24,865 nucleotides of DNA from DATAXV01 sp036272915 (GTDB lineage Bacteria; Chloroflexota; Dormibacteria; Dormibacterales; Dormibacteraceae), in the NCBI GenBank assembly GCA_036272915.1, contig DATAXV010000047.1, positions 1 through 24,865 on the forward strand. The letters are read 5' to 3'. The position numbers and the translations under genes were made by a program. The notes below the pieces were generated by a model, which was given only the letters and a program-made list of their open reading frames with translations, had not been told where the DNA came from and did no database searches. Positions 7,643 through 14,836 of the stretch are shown piece after piece (position 1 is the first letter of the stretch; every line of letters begins with the position of its first letter).

Positions 7643-7682
7643 ACGCTCGTGGCACCGACGGCGGTGCTCACGAGCGTTTTTT
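7643..7682 (+). terminator. Rho-independent terminator of rpsT
   Basis: A GC-rich hairpin has 5' arm ACGCTCGTGGCACC and 3' arm GGTGCTCACGAGCGT, with a small bulge and a short loop, followed directly by six T residues (7677-7682). It starts 26 nt after the rpsT stop. The minus-strand side has no T-tract, so it serves rpsT rather than holA. Confidence 0.88.
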
Positions 7683-7695
7683 GCGTGCTTTTGGG

Positions 7696-8640
7696 TCAGA
7701 GCCGGGCGAGCACGCCCTGCAGGCCCCACTCCGCGTCGATCTGGCCTGACTTGACCTCCCACTCGTAGTCGAGCAGCACCCGCAGCCCCAGCTCGAGCCG
7801 CTGGGCAGTCGTCTGCCGGGCGGCGTCGTAGGCCTTCTGCACGACGAAGGGGTGCTCGCGCATCGCCGCCTGCACGGTGGCGAGGTCCTCGCCGCGTTCC
7901 TGATGGGCGCGAACGCTCAGCACCAGGGAGAGATGTCTGGCCAGCCGGTAGGCGATGCTGGTCGGCTGCTCCCGCTGGAGCAGGTCGAGCGCGACCCGCC
8001 AGGCCTCGCCGGTGGGTCTGGGCAGCAGGTGATCGGTGAGCCGGAAGATCTGCTCCGGCCGGTCGCTGACGACCAGCTCCCGCACCGTCTCCTGATCGAG
8101 GCGGTTGCCGGTGGCCTGGTAGCCGGCGAGCTTGCGCAGCTCGGCGTCGATGACGCCGACGTCGGGCCTCACCAGCCGCCCCACCGTCGCCCCCACGTTG
8201 ACGGGCAGGCCGTACTCCCGTGCCCGGTCCCTGATCCAGTCCTGAAGCGCCCTGGCCCGAGGCGTCGGATGATCCCTGGCCATGCCCTTGGCCGCGGTGA
8301 CGGCCTTGACCAGCCTGCTCGTCGCGGCGAGCTTGCCGTTGACGGTGAGCAGCACCCTGGTCGTCTCCGGGACCTCGGCCAGGGCCGGGGCCAGGCCGTC
8401 CGCCCGCCGCGCGACGATGGAGCGGACGGCCACGATCCGGTACGGGTCGAGGAAGGGCAGCTGGACGATCGCGTCGCGCAGGCGCTCCGCGTTGAGCCCG
8501 CCGGGGTCGATGGGATCGAATCCGAAGTCCGAGACCAGGTCCTTCTTCCACTCCTCGAGCGTGCGCCGCGCCGCCTCCTCGATCAGGAACGGCTCCTCGC
8601 CGTGGAGCAGGAGCACGTTGGCCGGCGCGGATCGGGGCAT
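7696..8640 (-). CDS. holA: DNA polymerase III subunit delta
   Basis: A 314-residue HolA-family protein, the clamp-loader subunit that opens the beta sliding clamp. Visible: the start NVLLLHGEEPFLIEEAARR, FLDPYRIVAVRSIVARR (residues about 62-78), the middle segment RLVRPDVGVIDAELRKLAGY, EQIFRLTDHLL, and the C-terminal helical domain RLARHLSLVLSVRAHQERG. The family is usually 320-345 residues, so this is near full length. It lies 41 nt downstream of the sulfatase on the same strand and converges on rpsT. Confidence 0.87.
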   Translation of the reverse strand: MPRSAPANVLLLHGEEPFLIEEAARRTLEEWKKDLVSDFGFDPIDPGGLNAERLRDAIVQLPFLDPYRIVAVRSIVARRADGLAPALAEVPETTRVLLTVNGKLAATSRLVKAVTAAKGMARDHPTPRARALQDWIRDRAREYGLPVNVGATVGRLVRPDVGVIDAELRKLAGYQATGNRLDQETVRELVVSDRPEQIFRLTDHLLPRPTGEAWRVALDLLQREQPTSIAYRLARHLSLVLSVRAHQERGEDLATVQAAMREHPFVVQKAYDAARQTTAQRLELGLRVLLDYEWEVKSGQIDAEWGLQGVLARL

Positions 8641-8681
8641 GGCCAGATCCTACATCGGCGCGGACGCCGTTCCTGGGGCGG

Positions 8682-10139
8682 TCAGGCGCCGACCGGGTGC
8701 AGCCCCTCCAGACGCTTCGCCTGCTCCTCCCGGCCGGTTCGGCGCAGGCGCTCCAGGTAGGGCCCGAGCTCGCCACGGAGGTAGAAGGGCTCCTCCCGCA
8801 CCGCCGTCAGCAGCGGGTCCCGGTCGTTGGCGCTGGTCGCGGCCATCTCCTGCTGCCAGCCGGTGAGCAGCGACATCGCGTGGTCGACCAGGTCGGGCCG
8901 TTCGGCGGAGAGGTCGCGCTGCTGGTGGGGGTCGGCGTCGAGATCGAAGAGCAGGATCGGGGCCAGCTCCTTGTAACCGTCGTGATAGGTGCGGATGCAG
9001 AGGTGGGGGCCGAAGCGAACCGCCCGCTGGCAGCTCCAGGTGTTCTGGCTGACGACCAGGTGCGGCCGCCCCTCCTCCTGCCCCGACCGGAAGGCTCCGG
9101 CGAAGCTGGCCGCGTCCCAGTTCGCGGGCACCTCACCTCCGAGGAGCTCGACCATGGTCGCCGCCCAGTCGAACTGGTAGTGGAGCGCCCGGTCGACGCG
9201 GGGCGATCCGCCGGTGCCGGGCCAGCGCACGATCCAGGGGACGCGGCAGGTGGGGAGGTCGGCGGTCTGGTGGTCGCCCCAGACGTTGAGCTCGCCCAGG
9301 TTCTCGCCGTGGTCGGCGCCGATGATGACCACCGTCTCGTCGAGGACACCCTGGTCGGCCAGCGCCTGGAGCAGACGGCCGACGTGCTCGTCGGCGTAAC
9401 GGACGCCGACGTCATAGCCGTCGATGCAGCGGCGGACCGACTCCATCGAGTCGATCTGGTCGGGCTCGCGGGGGAAGCGAGGCGTCGCCCGCACGTCGAA
9501 GCCCCAGGGCTCCTGGGCGCTGTGGGGCCCGTAGCCCCGCCACATCCGCTCCCTCACCTCCTCGGTCAGCCATTCCGGGAGCGGCTCCGAGGCGAAGGGG
9601 TTGCCGAACTCGAGAGGAGTCCGGTAGGGCGTGTGTGGGTCCCAGTAGTTGACGTGGAGGAACCAGTCGTCGGCGGCGCCGTTCCGGGCCAGCCAGTCGA
9701 GGGCGGGCGGGCTGATCTCGTCGGCGATCTCGAGCCCGTTGTTGCCGGTGTTGATGATCTCGTTGAACCCCGCGTACCAGTGCCATGCCGAGTGGCGCTC
9801 GCCGAAGGGGCTCACGGTCGCGGTTCGGAGCCCGCGGCGGCGGAGCTGGCGCATCCAGCCGGTGGTCCCGAAGAGGTCCTGCCCGCGCCGCCCGGGGCCC
9901 TCGTTGAAGGGGTCGGCCGCGGTCCCGCCGTGGTTGACGACGCCGGTGTGGTAGCCGAAGCGCCCGCTCCAGAAGGCCGTCCGCGAGGGCAGGCAGGGGG
10001 CGTCCGACACGTACAGCTGCTCGAAGCGCACGCCCTCGCCGGCGATGCGATCGATGTTGGGACTGGTGGCGCGCGGATACCCGTAGCAGCCGAGGTGGTC
10101 TGGCCGCAGGCTGTCGATGTCGATGTAGAGAATCCGCAC
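8682..10139 (-). CDS. Sulfatase (type I, formylglycine-dependent)
   Basis: A 485-residue alkaline-phosphatase-superfamily enzyme. The metal site begins with YIDIDSLRPDHLGCYGYPR at the N-terminus. The sulfatase core CLPSR at 49-53 matches C-x-P-S-R, where Cys49 would be converted to formylglycine. The second metal motif IIGADHGENLGE is present, as is the SPNIDRIAGEGVRFE segment. There is no signal peptide, so it probably acts in the cytoplasm. A formylglycine-generating enzyme is needed and is not in the window. The substrate (a sulfate or phosphonate ester) cannot be named. It is 41 nt upstream of holA and may be co-transcribed with it. Confidence 0.88.
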   Translation of the reverse strand: MRILYIDIDSLRPDHLGCYGYPRATSPNIDRIAGEGVRFEQLYVSDAPCLPSRTAFWSGRFGYHTGVVNHGGTAADPFNEGPGRRGQDLFGTTGWMRQLRRRGLRTATVSPFGERHSAWHWYAGFNEIINTGNNGLEIADEISPPALDWLARNGAADDWFLHVNYWDPHTPYRTPLEFGNPFASEPLPEWLTEEVRERMWRGYGPHSAQEPWGFDVRATPRFPREPDQIDSMESVRRCIDGYDVGVRYADEHVGRLLQALADQGVLDETVVIIGADHGENLGELNVWGDHQTADLPTCRVPWIVRWPGTGGSPRVDRALHYQFDWAATMVELLGGEVPANWDAASFAGAFRSGQEEGRPHLVVSQNTWSCQRAVRFGPHLCIRTYHDGYKELAPILLFDLDADPHQQRDLSAERPDLVDHAMSLLTGWQQEMAATSANDRDPLLTAVREEPFYLRGELGPYLERLRRTGREEQAKRLEGLHPVGA

Positions 10140-10399
10140 GCGTCATGCCCTCCGATTTCAGAAGCCGACCGTTCCGCCTCCCTATCCTGCCCGACCCGGC
10201 CGGGCGGCCGCCGAATCATGCGGGTTGTGCGTGACCGCCTAGTCGTCAGTCGTTGGCCGTCGGCACTCCTCTCACACGTCGCGCGGGCACCTCGGCACAC
10301 GGCGGCTGGAGTTGTCGGGCTTCGCCTGTCGTGACCGACCCCGTGTCAGCCGCAGCCCCGGGGCCGCCGCGTGGTGCAAGAGGCGAGCGCGGCCGGGCA
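10140..10399. other. Intergenic stretch upstream of the sulfatase
   Basis: About 260 nt with no supportable gene on either strand. The overlapping open frames have no recognisable motif and look like high-GC chance frames. It lies between the sulfatase start and a probable gene remnant. Confidence 0.5.
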
Positions 10400-10626
10400 G
10401 GTGATCCGTCCGGGATCGGGTACGACGCGCCGCTGGTCGGTGGTGCGGCGATCACCTGCCTGACCGTGCTGGGTTCGCATCGTGGAGCTCGCTGGAGGGC
10501 ACGCCGGCCTGGGTGTGTGGCTGGCACTCGGTGTGGTCGCCCCTGCCCGCCGTCGCGGTGGTGATCGAGCGCAACGGGATGCCCGACAGGGACGACCTCA
10601 GGTCGCTCACCGATCGCCGGTCGTGA
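10400..10626 (+). pseudogene. Decayed C-terminal remnant of a beta-lactamase-family serine hydrolase
   Basis: Two adjacent frames together resemble the C-terminal end of class C beta-lactamase/D-Ala-D-Ala carboxypeptidase-like hydrolases. From 10412 one frame reads GIGYDAPLVGGAAI. From about 10474 a different frame reads FASWSSLEGTPAWVCGWHSV, then a LPAVAVVIERNG segment and a stop at 10624-10626. A frameshift between about 10452 and 10474 would join them. In intact relatives this region reads like G-[HW]-x-G-x-x-P-G...VVVLxN. No N-terminal catalytic SxxK is present upstream. Evidence is resemblance only. Confidence 0.4.
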
Positions 10627-10646
10627 ACCCGGCTCCGTGGACGGAT

Positions 10647-11138
10647 TCAGCCGACGGCGACGAGCAGCTTCCCCAGCGCGTCGAGCAGGCCGGCGGTGCC
10701 GGACTCACGACCGGCCGCGGCATCCGGCCCGGGACCGTGCACACCGTCGAGGTGCACGCCCTGCTCGGTGAACGTGAGTCGGGTTCCGGGGCCGGCGCCG
10801 TCGTCGGTAGGCTCGAACACGATCGTGGTGATCGACGTCGAGGCGTGCACCCCGTCGAGCCACATGTCGTACGTGTAGATGATCCGCTCGTTGGGCGTGA
10901 TGTCGGTGTACGTGGCGCGGAATTGGGACAGCGGGCCGCCTTCGCCGTGACGCCCGTCGTCGATCGCCACACCGCCGACCCGGAAGTCGTCGCTGCGCTC
11001 GACGTCGACGAAGTCGTCGCCGCCGAACCACCTGCGCTTGATCTCGGGGTCGGCGAAGGCGACCCACACCTGGTCGACCGGAACCGGGTACTCGCGCTCG
11101 AGCACGAACGTGGCGTGGGTCTGGGTGCGGTCGGTCAT
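10647..11138 (-). CDS. SRPBCC-domain protein (AHSA1-like)
   Basis: A 163-residue START/Bet v1-like protein of the AHSA1 group, a hydrophobic-pocket fold. The hallmarks are FVLEREYPVPVDQVWVAFAD, then IKRRWFGG, RATYTDITPNERIIYTY and TRLTFTEQGVHLDG. Together with the ArsR gene 1 nt upstream it forms the widespread ArsR-SRPBCC pair. An AGGAGG-type Shine-Dalgarno (11144-11149) lies within the ArsR 3' end, so the two are coupled. The biochemical function of such proteins is generally unknown; ligand binding is the usual guess. Confidence 0.88.
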   Translation of the reverse strand: MTDRTQTHATFVLEREYPVPVDQVWVAFADPEIKRRWFGGDDFVDVERSDDFRVGGVAIDDGRHGEGGPLSQFRATYTDITPNERIIYTYDMWLDGVHASTSITTIVFEPTDDGAGPGTRLTFTEQGVHLDGVHGPGPDAAAGRESGTAGLLDALGKLLVAVG

Positions 11139-11139
11139 G

Positions 11140-11499
11140 TCAGTCCTCCTGGGTCGGGTGACGGTTGGTGAGGTAGTCGCCCAGGCGGTCGAGCTGGCGT
11201 TCCTGCGGACGGCGGTGAGCCACGATCCAGGCGTTGGCCGGGACCAGCGCGTCGGGCACGAGCAGGTACGTGCGTACCCGGCCGACCTTCTCGGACGACA
11301 CGATCTGCGCCTCCTCCAGCACCCGAAGGTGCTGGACTATTGTGGGAAGCGCCATGCCAAACGGCTCGGCGAGCTGGCTCACCGAGGCCGGCCCGTGGAC
11401 CAGCCGGGCGACCATCGCCCGGCGGGTGCCGTCAGCCAGTGCGTGGAACATCCGGTCGAGGTCCGCGTCGCCGCCGGTCTCGCCTGGACACTTAGGCAT
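11140..11499 (-). CDS. ArsR-family winged-helix transcriptional regulator
   Basis: A 119-residue repressor. The N-terminal helix LDRMFHALADGTRRAMVARL is the ArsR dimer/HTH entry, the recognition region SVSQLAEPFGMALPTIVQHL covers about 39-58, and the wing follows to about 80 (VGRVRTYLLVPDAL). It has only one Cys (Cys4), so it lacks the classical metal-binding cysteine pair and is probably of the non-metal type paired with SRPBCC proteins. The ATG at 11499 lies in the centre of a 20-bp palindrome and just downstream of a good promoter, which implies autoregulation and a leaderless or nearly leaderless mRNA. Confidence 0.92.
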   Translation of the reverse strand: MPKCPGETGGDADLDRMFHALADGTRRAMVARLVHGPASVSQLAEPFGMALPTIVQHLRVLEEAQIVSSEKVGRVRTYLLVPDALVPANAWIVAHRRPQERQLDRLGDYLTNRHPTQED

Positions 11500-11509
11500 A
11501 TGACTAAGT
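11490..11509. promoter_or_regulatory. Probable ArsR operator overlapping the start codon
   Basis: ACTTAGGCATATGACTAAGT is palindromic at 18 of 20 positions (arms ACTTAG/CTAAGT around CATATG). Its central ATG on the minus strand is the ArsR start codon, and its upstream end overlaps the predicted -10 box. Binding here would block transcription directly. Confidence 0.65.
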
Positions 11510-11534
11510 ATGCGTAGTCGGGTGAGGATGTCAA
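11507..11534 (-). promoter_or_regulatory. Promoter of the ArsR-SRPBCC pair
   Basis: On the minus strand a consensus TTGACA (-35, 11529-11534) is followed after 16 nt by CATACT (-10, 11507-11512; 4 of 6 matches). The predicted transcription start falls within a few nucleotides of the ArsR ATG. Confidence 0.6.
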
Positions 11535-11653
11535 GGGGGCTCGCTGAGACTTGAGCTACGTCCGGGTGACGTTGACGCGCTGGGTCACGATAAGGTCCCG
11601 TAAGCCTTCCATGTCCGACTCATGACCTTGACCATTACCCGTCGGAGCCTCGG

Positions 11654-12451
11654 ATGACCAAACCGCCGGACGGCGACGTCCCTCTCCCGGCGGGTCGCAT
11701 GACCGGCGGCATCGTCCGCCGCGGCGGCGAGGTCCGCCGCCCCACCGGACCCTGGTCTCCGGCCGTCCACGAGTACCTCCGCCACCTGGAGGGGGTGGGC
11801 TTCCGCGGTGCCCCCCGGCTGGTCGCGGTCGAGGAAGGGGTCGAGGTCCTGACCTACCTCGAGGGCGAGGTCGCCGCCGATCCGGGCTGGGAGCCGGGTC
11901 GTGGTCACCGCCTGCCCGCCGCGGCCCGGAGCGAGGGCGCACTCCGCAGCGTCGCTCGCCTCATCCGCGAGCTCCACGACGCGTCCCGGGACTTCCATCC
12001 GGCGGTCACCTCCTACCGCTTCCACCCCCATCCGCCCGGCCCCGGCGAGATCGTCTGCCACGGCGACCTCGGCCCCTGGAACACCGTCTACCGCCAAGGC
12101 GTCGCGTACGGGCTCATCGACTGGGACGCCTGTCGGCCGATGAACCCGGTCACCGACCTCGCCGGAGCCGCATGGGCCTATGTGCCCCTCGTGCCTCCGT
12201 CCCGGCTCCGCGACACGGGCTTCGATCCCCTTCCTGACCTGGCCCGACGGCTTCGGATCTTCGTCGACGCCTATGGGCTGGAGGACCGCCGCCAGGTGCT
12301 TCCGGCACTCAAGCGGGCGCAGCTCATGGGCGCCGAGCTGGTCAAGCACTGGCCGGTCGACGCCGCCGGCGCGGCCGCGTCGCTGCGCCACCACGCCGCC
12401 GATCTGGAATGGCTTCAAAGCGCCATGACTGATCTCGCCGACGGCCTCTAA
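11654..12451 (+). CDS. Phosphotransferase enzyme family protein (APH fold)
   Basis: A 265-residue aminoglycoside-phosphotransferase-fold kinase. The catalytic loop is CHGDLGPWNTVY (His136, Asp138, Asn143) and the metal Asp is in GLIDWDACRP (Asp156). The N-lobe is short and lacks an obvious beta-3 lysine (it reads VRRPTGPWSP), as I recall for an actinobacterial subgroup. The substrate is unknown; antibiotics, choline and sugars are all possible for this fold, so it should not be called a resistance gene on sequence alone. GGAG at 11644-11647 precedes the ATG. It is transcribed divergently from the ArsR gene. Confidence 0.85.
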   Translation: MTKPPDGDVPLPAGRMTGGIVRRGGEVRRPTGPWSPAVHEYLRHLEGVGFRGAPRLVAVEEGVEVLTYLEGEVAADPGWEPGRGHRLPAAARSEGALRSVARLIRELHDASRDFHPAVTSYRFHPHPPGPGEIVCHGDLGPWNTVYRQGVAYGLIDWDACRPMNPVTDLAGAAWAYVPLVPPSRLRDTGFDPLPDLARRLRIFVDAYGLEDRRQVLPALKRAQLMGAELVKHWPVDAAGAAASLRHHAADLEWLQSAMTDLADGL

Positions 12452-12548
12452 GCCGGGGTCCCCGCATGGCGGGTTGCGACCAGGCCCGCGCGACACTCCG
12501 TTTAAGATGGGTGGCGGCTCGTCGAGGCGGCAGGGTCGCACCCGACGG

Positions 12549-12622
12549 TCCGGGCTGGTGTAGTGGTAGCACGCCGGGCTTTGGACCCGGAAAGCGGGGT
12601 TCGAGACCTCGGCCCGGAACCA
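12549..12622 (+). tRNA. tRNA-Gln (anticodon TTG)
   Basis: The full cloverleaf can be drawn by eye. The acceptor stem is TCCGGGC/GCCCGGA and the D arm GTGT-AGTGGTA-GCAC. The anticodon stem is CCGGG/CCCGG with loop CTTTGGA (anticodon TTG at 12581-12583), and the T arm is CGGGG-TTCGAGA-CCTCG with one G-U pair. The discriminator is A12619 and CCA is encoded at 12620-12622, followed by two further CCA copies. A TAAGAT -10-like box lies at 12503-12508. Without CCA the gene ends at 12619. Confidence 0.95.
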
Positions 12623-12976
12623 CCACCACCCTTCTCCTCGACGGCGCTCCGGTGGCTCCGCCGACCTCACCTCGCTCCGCAGAGGCTCGCCGGGACCCGG
12701 TTCGCGCGCGCCCGGCCACCGCACCAATCCCGTGTCACGAGCGCTCGCCCGCTTCTCCACTCGACGGACAGCGACCTGTGGCGATCGACCATGACGGCCC
12801 CGACTCAACCCAGCCGGCATGGCGGGAAGATCGCTCAGGCAGTCCTTCATCCACCGGCGAGTCCCGCACGTTGCTCCTTCGCACGGCCTCGGGCTCGACC
12901 GCCTGGAGCCTCCTGGACAGCCCGGTGTGGCGGGCACGGATCCGCTCGCACGCTCTGTGGGAGCTGTCCACGACGG
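12623..12976. other. Intergenic stretch between tRNA-Gln and the amidotransferase-like gene
   Basis: About 350 nt with no supportable coding sequence. The open frames crossing it on both strands show no motif and low-complexity composition. It begins with a short CCA/ACC run directly after the tRNA. No att-site duplication of the tRNA 3' end was noticed in the window. Confidence 0.5.
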
Positions 12977-13726
12977 TCACGGGGTTCGGTGATGCACCGA
13001 CTCGTCGGCCCCATTGCGGGGGGTATGGTTCGGCCCTCCGGTCGCAGCCTCCACGAACGCGCTGACCAGCGGGTGCGGGTGTGCGGGCGCGGAGAGGGCC
13101 TGAGGCACAAACAGCGTCGCCACGAAGAACGGGTGTGCAGGCAGTTCAAGGGCTCTGACCTCGCCGTCGCGGTCGGTGGCGACGACCCGTAGGCCTCCGT
13201 CGTGGAGGAGCCGCCGGTGCTCGGGGGCGAGGCCGAAGTTGCAGTAGTAGCGCTCCTCGGCGTGGAGGGCTCCATAGGCGGCTGCGACCCGCGACCCAGG
13301 CTCGATGTCGATCGGCAAGACCTGCCCGACCAGCGAGCAGGCAAGCGGCGTGACGAAGAGGTTTGACGCGTCCGGCTTGCGCTCGGCGTGCTCGGCGTCG
13401 ACGAAGCCGAGGACGGAGCGAGCGTACTCGATGACGACGTACTGGAACCCCGCGCACGTGCCGAGCATGGGCACCTGCCGCTCGCGGGCGTGGCGGATGG
13501 CCCGGAGCGCACCGGCGAAGCTCGCGTAGGCGCCCGGCGCGATGAGCACCCCGTCGTCGTCCTCGATGGCGGCGACGCCGTCCGCAAGGGTCTCGGTCGG
13601 GACCCACCGCGCCTCCACGCGCACGCCAAGAGCGGCGGCAGTGTGGCGAAGCGCGGCGTCCGTCGCCTGGTGGGGGTCGAAGCCCGGTTCACGGTCACCG
13701 ACGATGGCCAGTCCTGCTCGTCTCAT
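12977..13726 (-). CDS. Stand-alone CTP-synthase-like glutamine amidotransferase domain protein
   Basis: A 249-residue class I glutamine-amidotransferase domain related to the C-terminal half of CTP synthase, without the synthetase half. Visible: start LAIVGDREPGFDPHQATDAA, APGAYASFAGALRAIRHARE at 63-82, the nucleophile elbow GTCAGFQYVV with Cys91, and PAHPFFVATLFVPQ at about 196-209. In CTP synthase the corresponding FHPE carries the catalytic His and Glu; here it is FVPQ (Val207, Gln209), so normal glutaminase activity is unlikely. Homologues are annotated as CTP-synthase C-terminal-related proteins of unknown role. It is divergent from the LysR gene, which probably controls it. Confidence 0.8.
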   Translation of the reverse strand: MRRAGLAIVGDREPGFDPHQATDAALRHTAAALGVRVEARWVPTETLADGVAAIEDDDGVLIAPGAYASFAGALRAIRHARERQVPMLGTCAGFQYVVIEYARSVLGFVDAEHAERKPDASNLFVTPLACSLVGQVLPIDIEPGSRVAAAYGALHAEERYYCNFGLAPEHRRLLHDGGLRVVATDRDGEVRALELPAHPFFVATLFVPQALSAPAHPHPLVSAFVEAATGGPNHTPRNGADESVHHRTP

Positions 13727-13732
13727 ATCGAT

Positions 13733-13744
13733 AACCGTACGGTT
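13733..13744. promoter_or_regulatory. Palindrome in the amidotransferase/LysR divergent promoter region
   Basis: AACCGTACGGTT is a perfect 12-bp palindrome 7 nt upstream of the amidotransferase-like ATG. A possible minus-strand -10 (TATACA) lies next to it at 13746-13751. It could be an operator for the neighbouring LysR protein or for another regulator. Confidence 0.45.
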
Positions 13745-13762
13745 CTGTATAGCCTATTTCAA

Positions 13763-13783
13763 ATGTCAAACCAGTTATGACAT
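13763..13783. promoter_or_regulatory. Inverted repeat, candidate LysR binding site
   Basis: ATGTCA and TGACAT are separated by 9 nt, in the AT-rich divergent region just before the LysR start. The dyad has the size of a LysR recognition site but does not strictly fit T-N11-A. The same interval also reads TTGACA on the minus strand. Confidence 0.45.
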
Positions 13784-13798
13784 CATCTGATTAGGGAC

Positions 13799-14683
13799 AT
13801 GACGTTCGTACAGCTCCGGGTCTTCGTGGCCGTGGTCGAGCGGGGTGGGTTCACGGCGGCGGCCGAACATCTCGAGATGGCCCAGCCGTCAGTGAGCCGC
13901 GCCGTGGGCGCGCTGGAGTCGGAGCTTGGCGCGCGGCTGCTCACTCGCGGCAAGGACGGTGTGCAGCCGACCGAGGCGGGGCGGGCGGCATTCACGCACG
14001 GGCGCGAAGTGCTCCGACGGCAGGACCTCCTGCTGGCGGAGGTGGCAGCGGCAGCGGGCCGGGTCAGTGGGGTACTCAGGCTGGCCAGCTTCCAGAGCGT
14101 GACTGCCGGGCTGCTGCCGGAACGCCTCCGTGCTCTGGTGGCGCGCCACCCGCAGGTCGAGGTGCGGCTGTTCGACGGGACCGACCACGAGGTGCTGGCC
14201 TGGGTCGAGCAAGGCGCGGCCGAGATCGGCGTGGTCACGCTGCCCTGCGGCAGCCTGGAGACGGTGTCCCTGGCCGAGGACGAGATGGTGGCCGTGCTGC
14301 CAGCTGGTCACCTCCTGGCAGCGGCGCCCAGCGTGACGATGGAGGCGCTCGCGGACGAGCCCTTCATCCTCTCCACCGGCGGCTGCGAGCCGATCATCAC
14401 GGCCGCAGCCCGTGCCGCTGGCGTCAGGCTGCGGCCGTCGTACGAGGCCAGGGAGGTGGCGACGATCCTGGCCATGGTCACCGCCGGCCTCGGGGTCAGC
14501 ATCGTCCCCACGCTGGCTCTGCCGCCGTTCCCTGAGGGAGCAGTTGCGCGGCCGCTGGATCCCAAGGTGCGCCGCTCACTCGCGCTCGCCGCCCGCTCGC
14601 TGACGGACCTCTCACCGGCCGCGCGAGCGTTCCTGGAGGCGGCGGCGGAAGCGCCTCCGAGTCGAGGGGACCAGCCGAGGTGA
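13799..14683 (+). CDS. LysR-family transcriptional regulator
   Basis: A 294-residue protein with typical LTTR layout. The N-terminal winged HTH spans about residues 4-60 (QLRVFVAVVERGGFTAAAEH, then QPSVSRAVGALESELGARLL), a linker helix follows, and then a two-lobe periplasmic-binding-like effector domain (VLRLASFQSVTAGLLPERL; AEIGVVTLP; IVPTLALPP). It most resembles activators of the CynR/GltC kind in length and spacing. It is divergent from the amidotransferase-like gene, the usual arrangement of an LTTR and its target. The effector is unknown. A weak AGGG precedes the ATG. Confidence 0.92.
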   Translation: MTFVQLRVFVAVVERGGFTAAAEHLEMAQPSVSRAVGALESELGARLLTRGKDGVQPTEAGRAAFTHGREVLRRQDLLLAEVAAAAGRVSGVLRLASFQSVTAGLLPERLRALVARHPQVEVRLFDGTDHEVLAWVEQGAAEIGVVTLPCGSLETVSLAEDEMVAVLPAGHLLAAAPSVTMEALADEPFILSTGGCEPIITAAARAAGVRLRPSYEAREVATILAMVTAGLGVSIVPTLALPPFPEGAVARPLDPKVRRSLALAARSLTDLSPAARAFLEAAAEAPPSRGDQPR

Positions 14684-14836
14684 GTCGCCGGCCACCTCAA
14701 CCTTGGCCCGGGTTGCGCTCGACGATGGGTCGATTCGACAGATCACCCGACCGGATGTCGATCGGGCCGAGCACGCTTCGTCTAGATGGGTGAGCGGCCG
14801 GGCAGGTCGCCAATCACGAACGAGGAGATGCTCGCC

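Noticed and set aside
8697..10334. A 545-codon plus-strand frame opposite the sulfatase
   Set aside because: The sulfatase motifs on the minus strand are unmistakable, and the opposing frame is Val/Gly/Ala-rich without a domain.
11654..12451. Aminoglycoside resistance gene
   Set aside because: Only the general APH fold is visible; the family includes many non-resistance kinases and nothing nearby supports resistance.
12549..12976. tRNA-Gln as an integration site for a mobile element
   Set aside because: No integrase and no second copy of the tRNA 3' end were found in the window.
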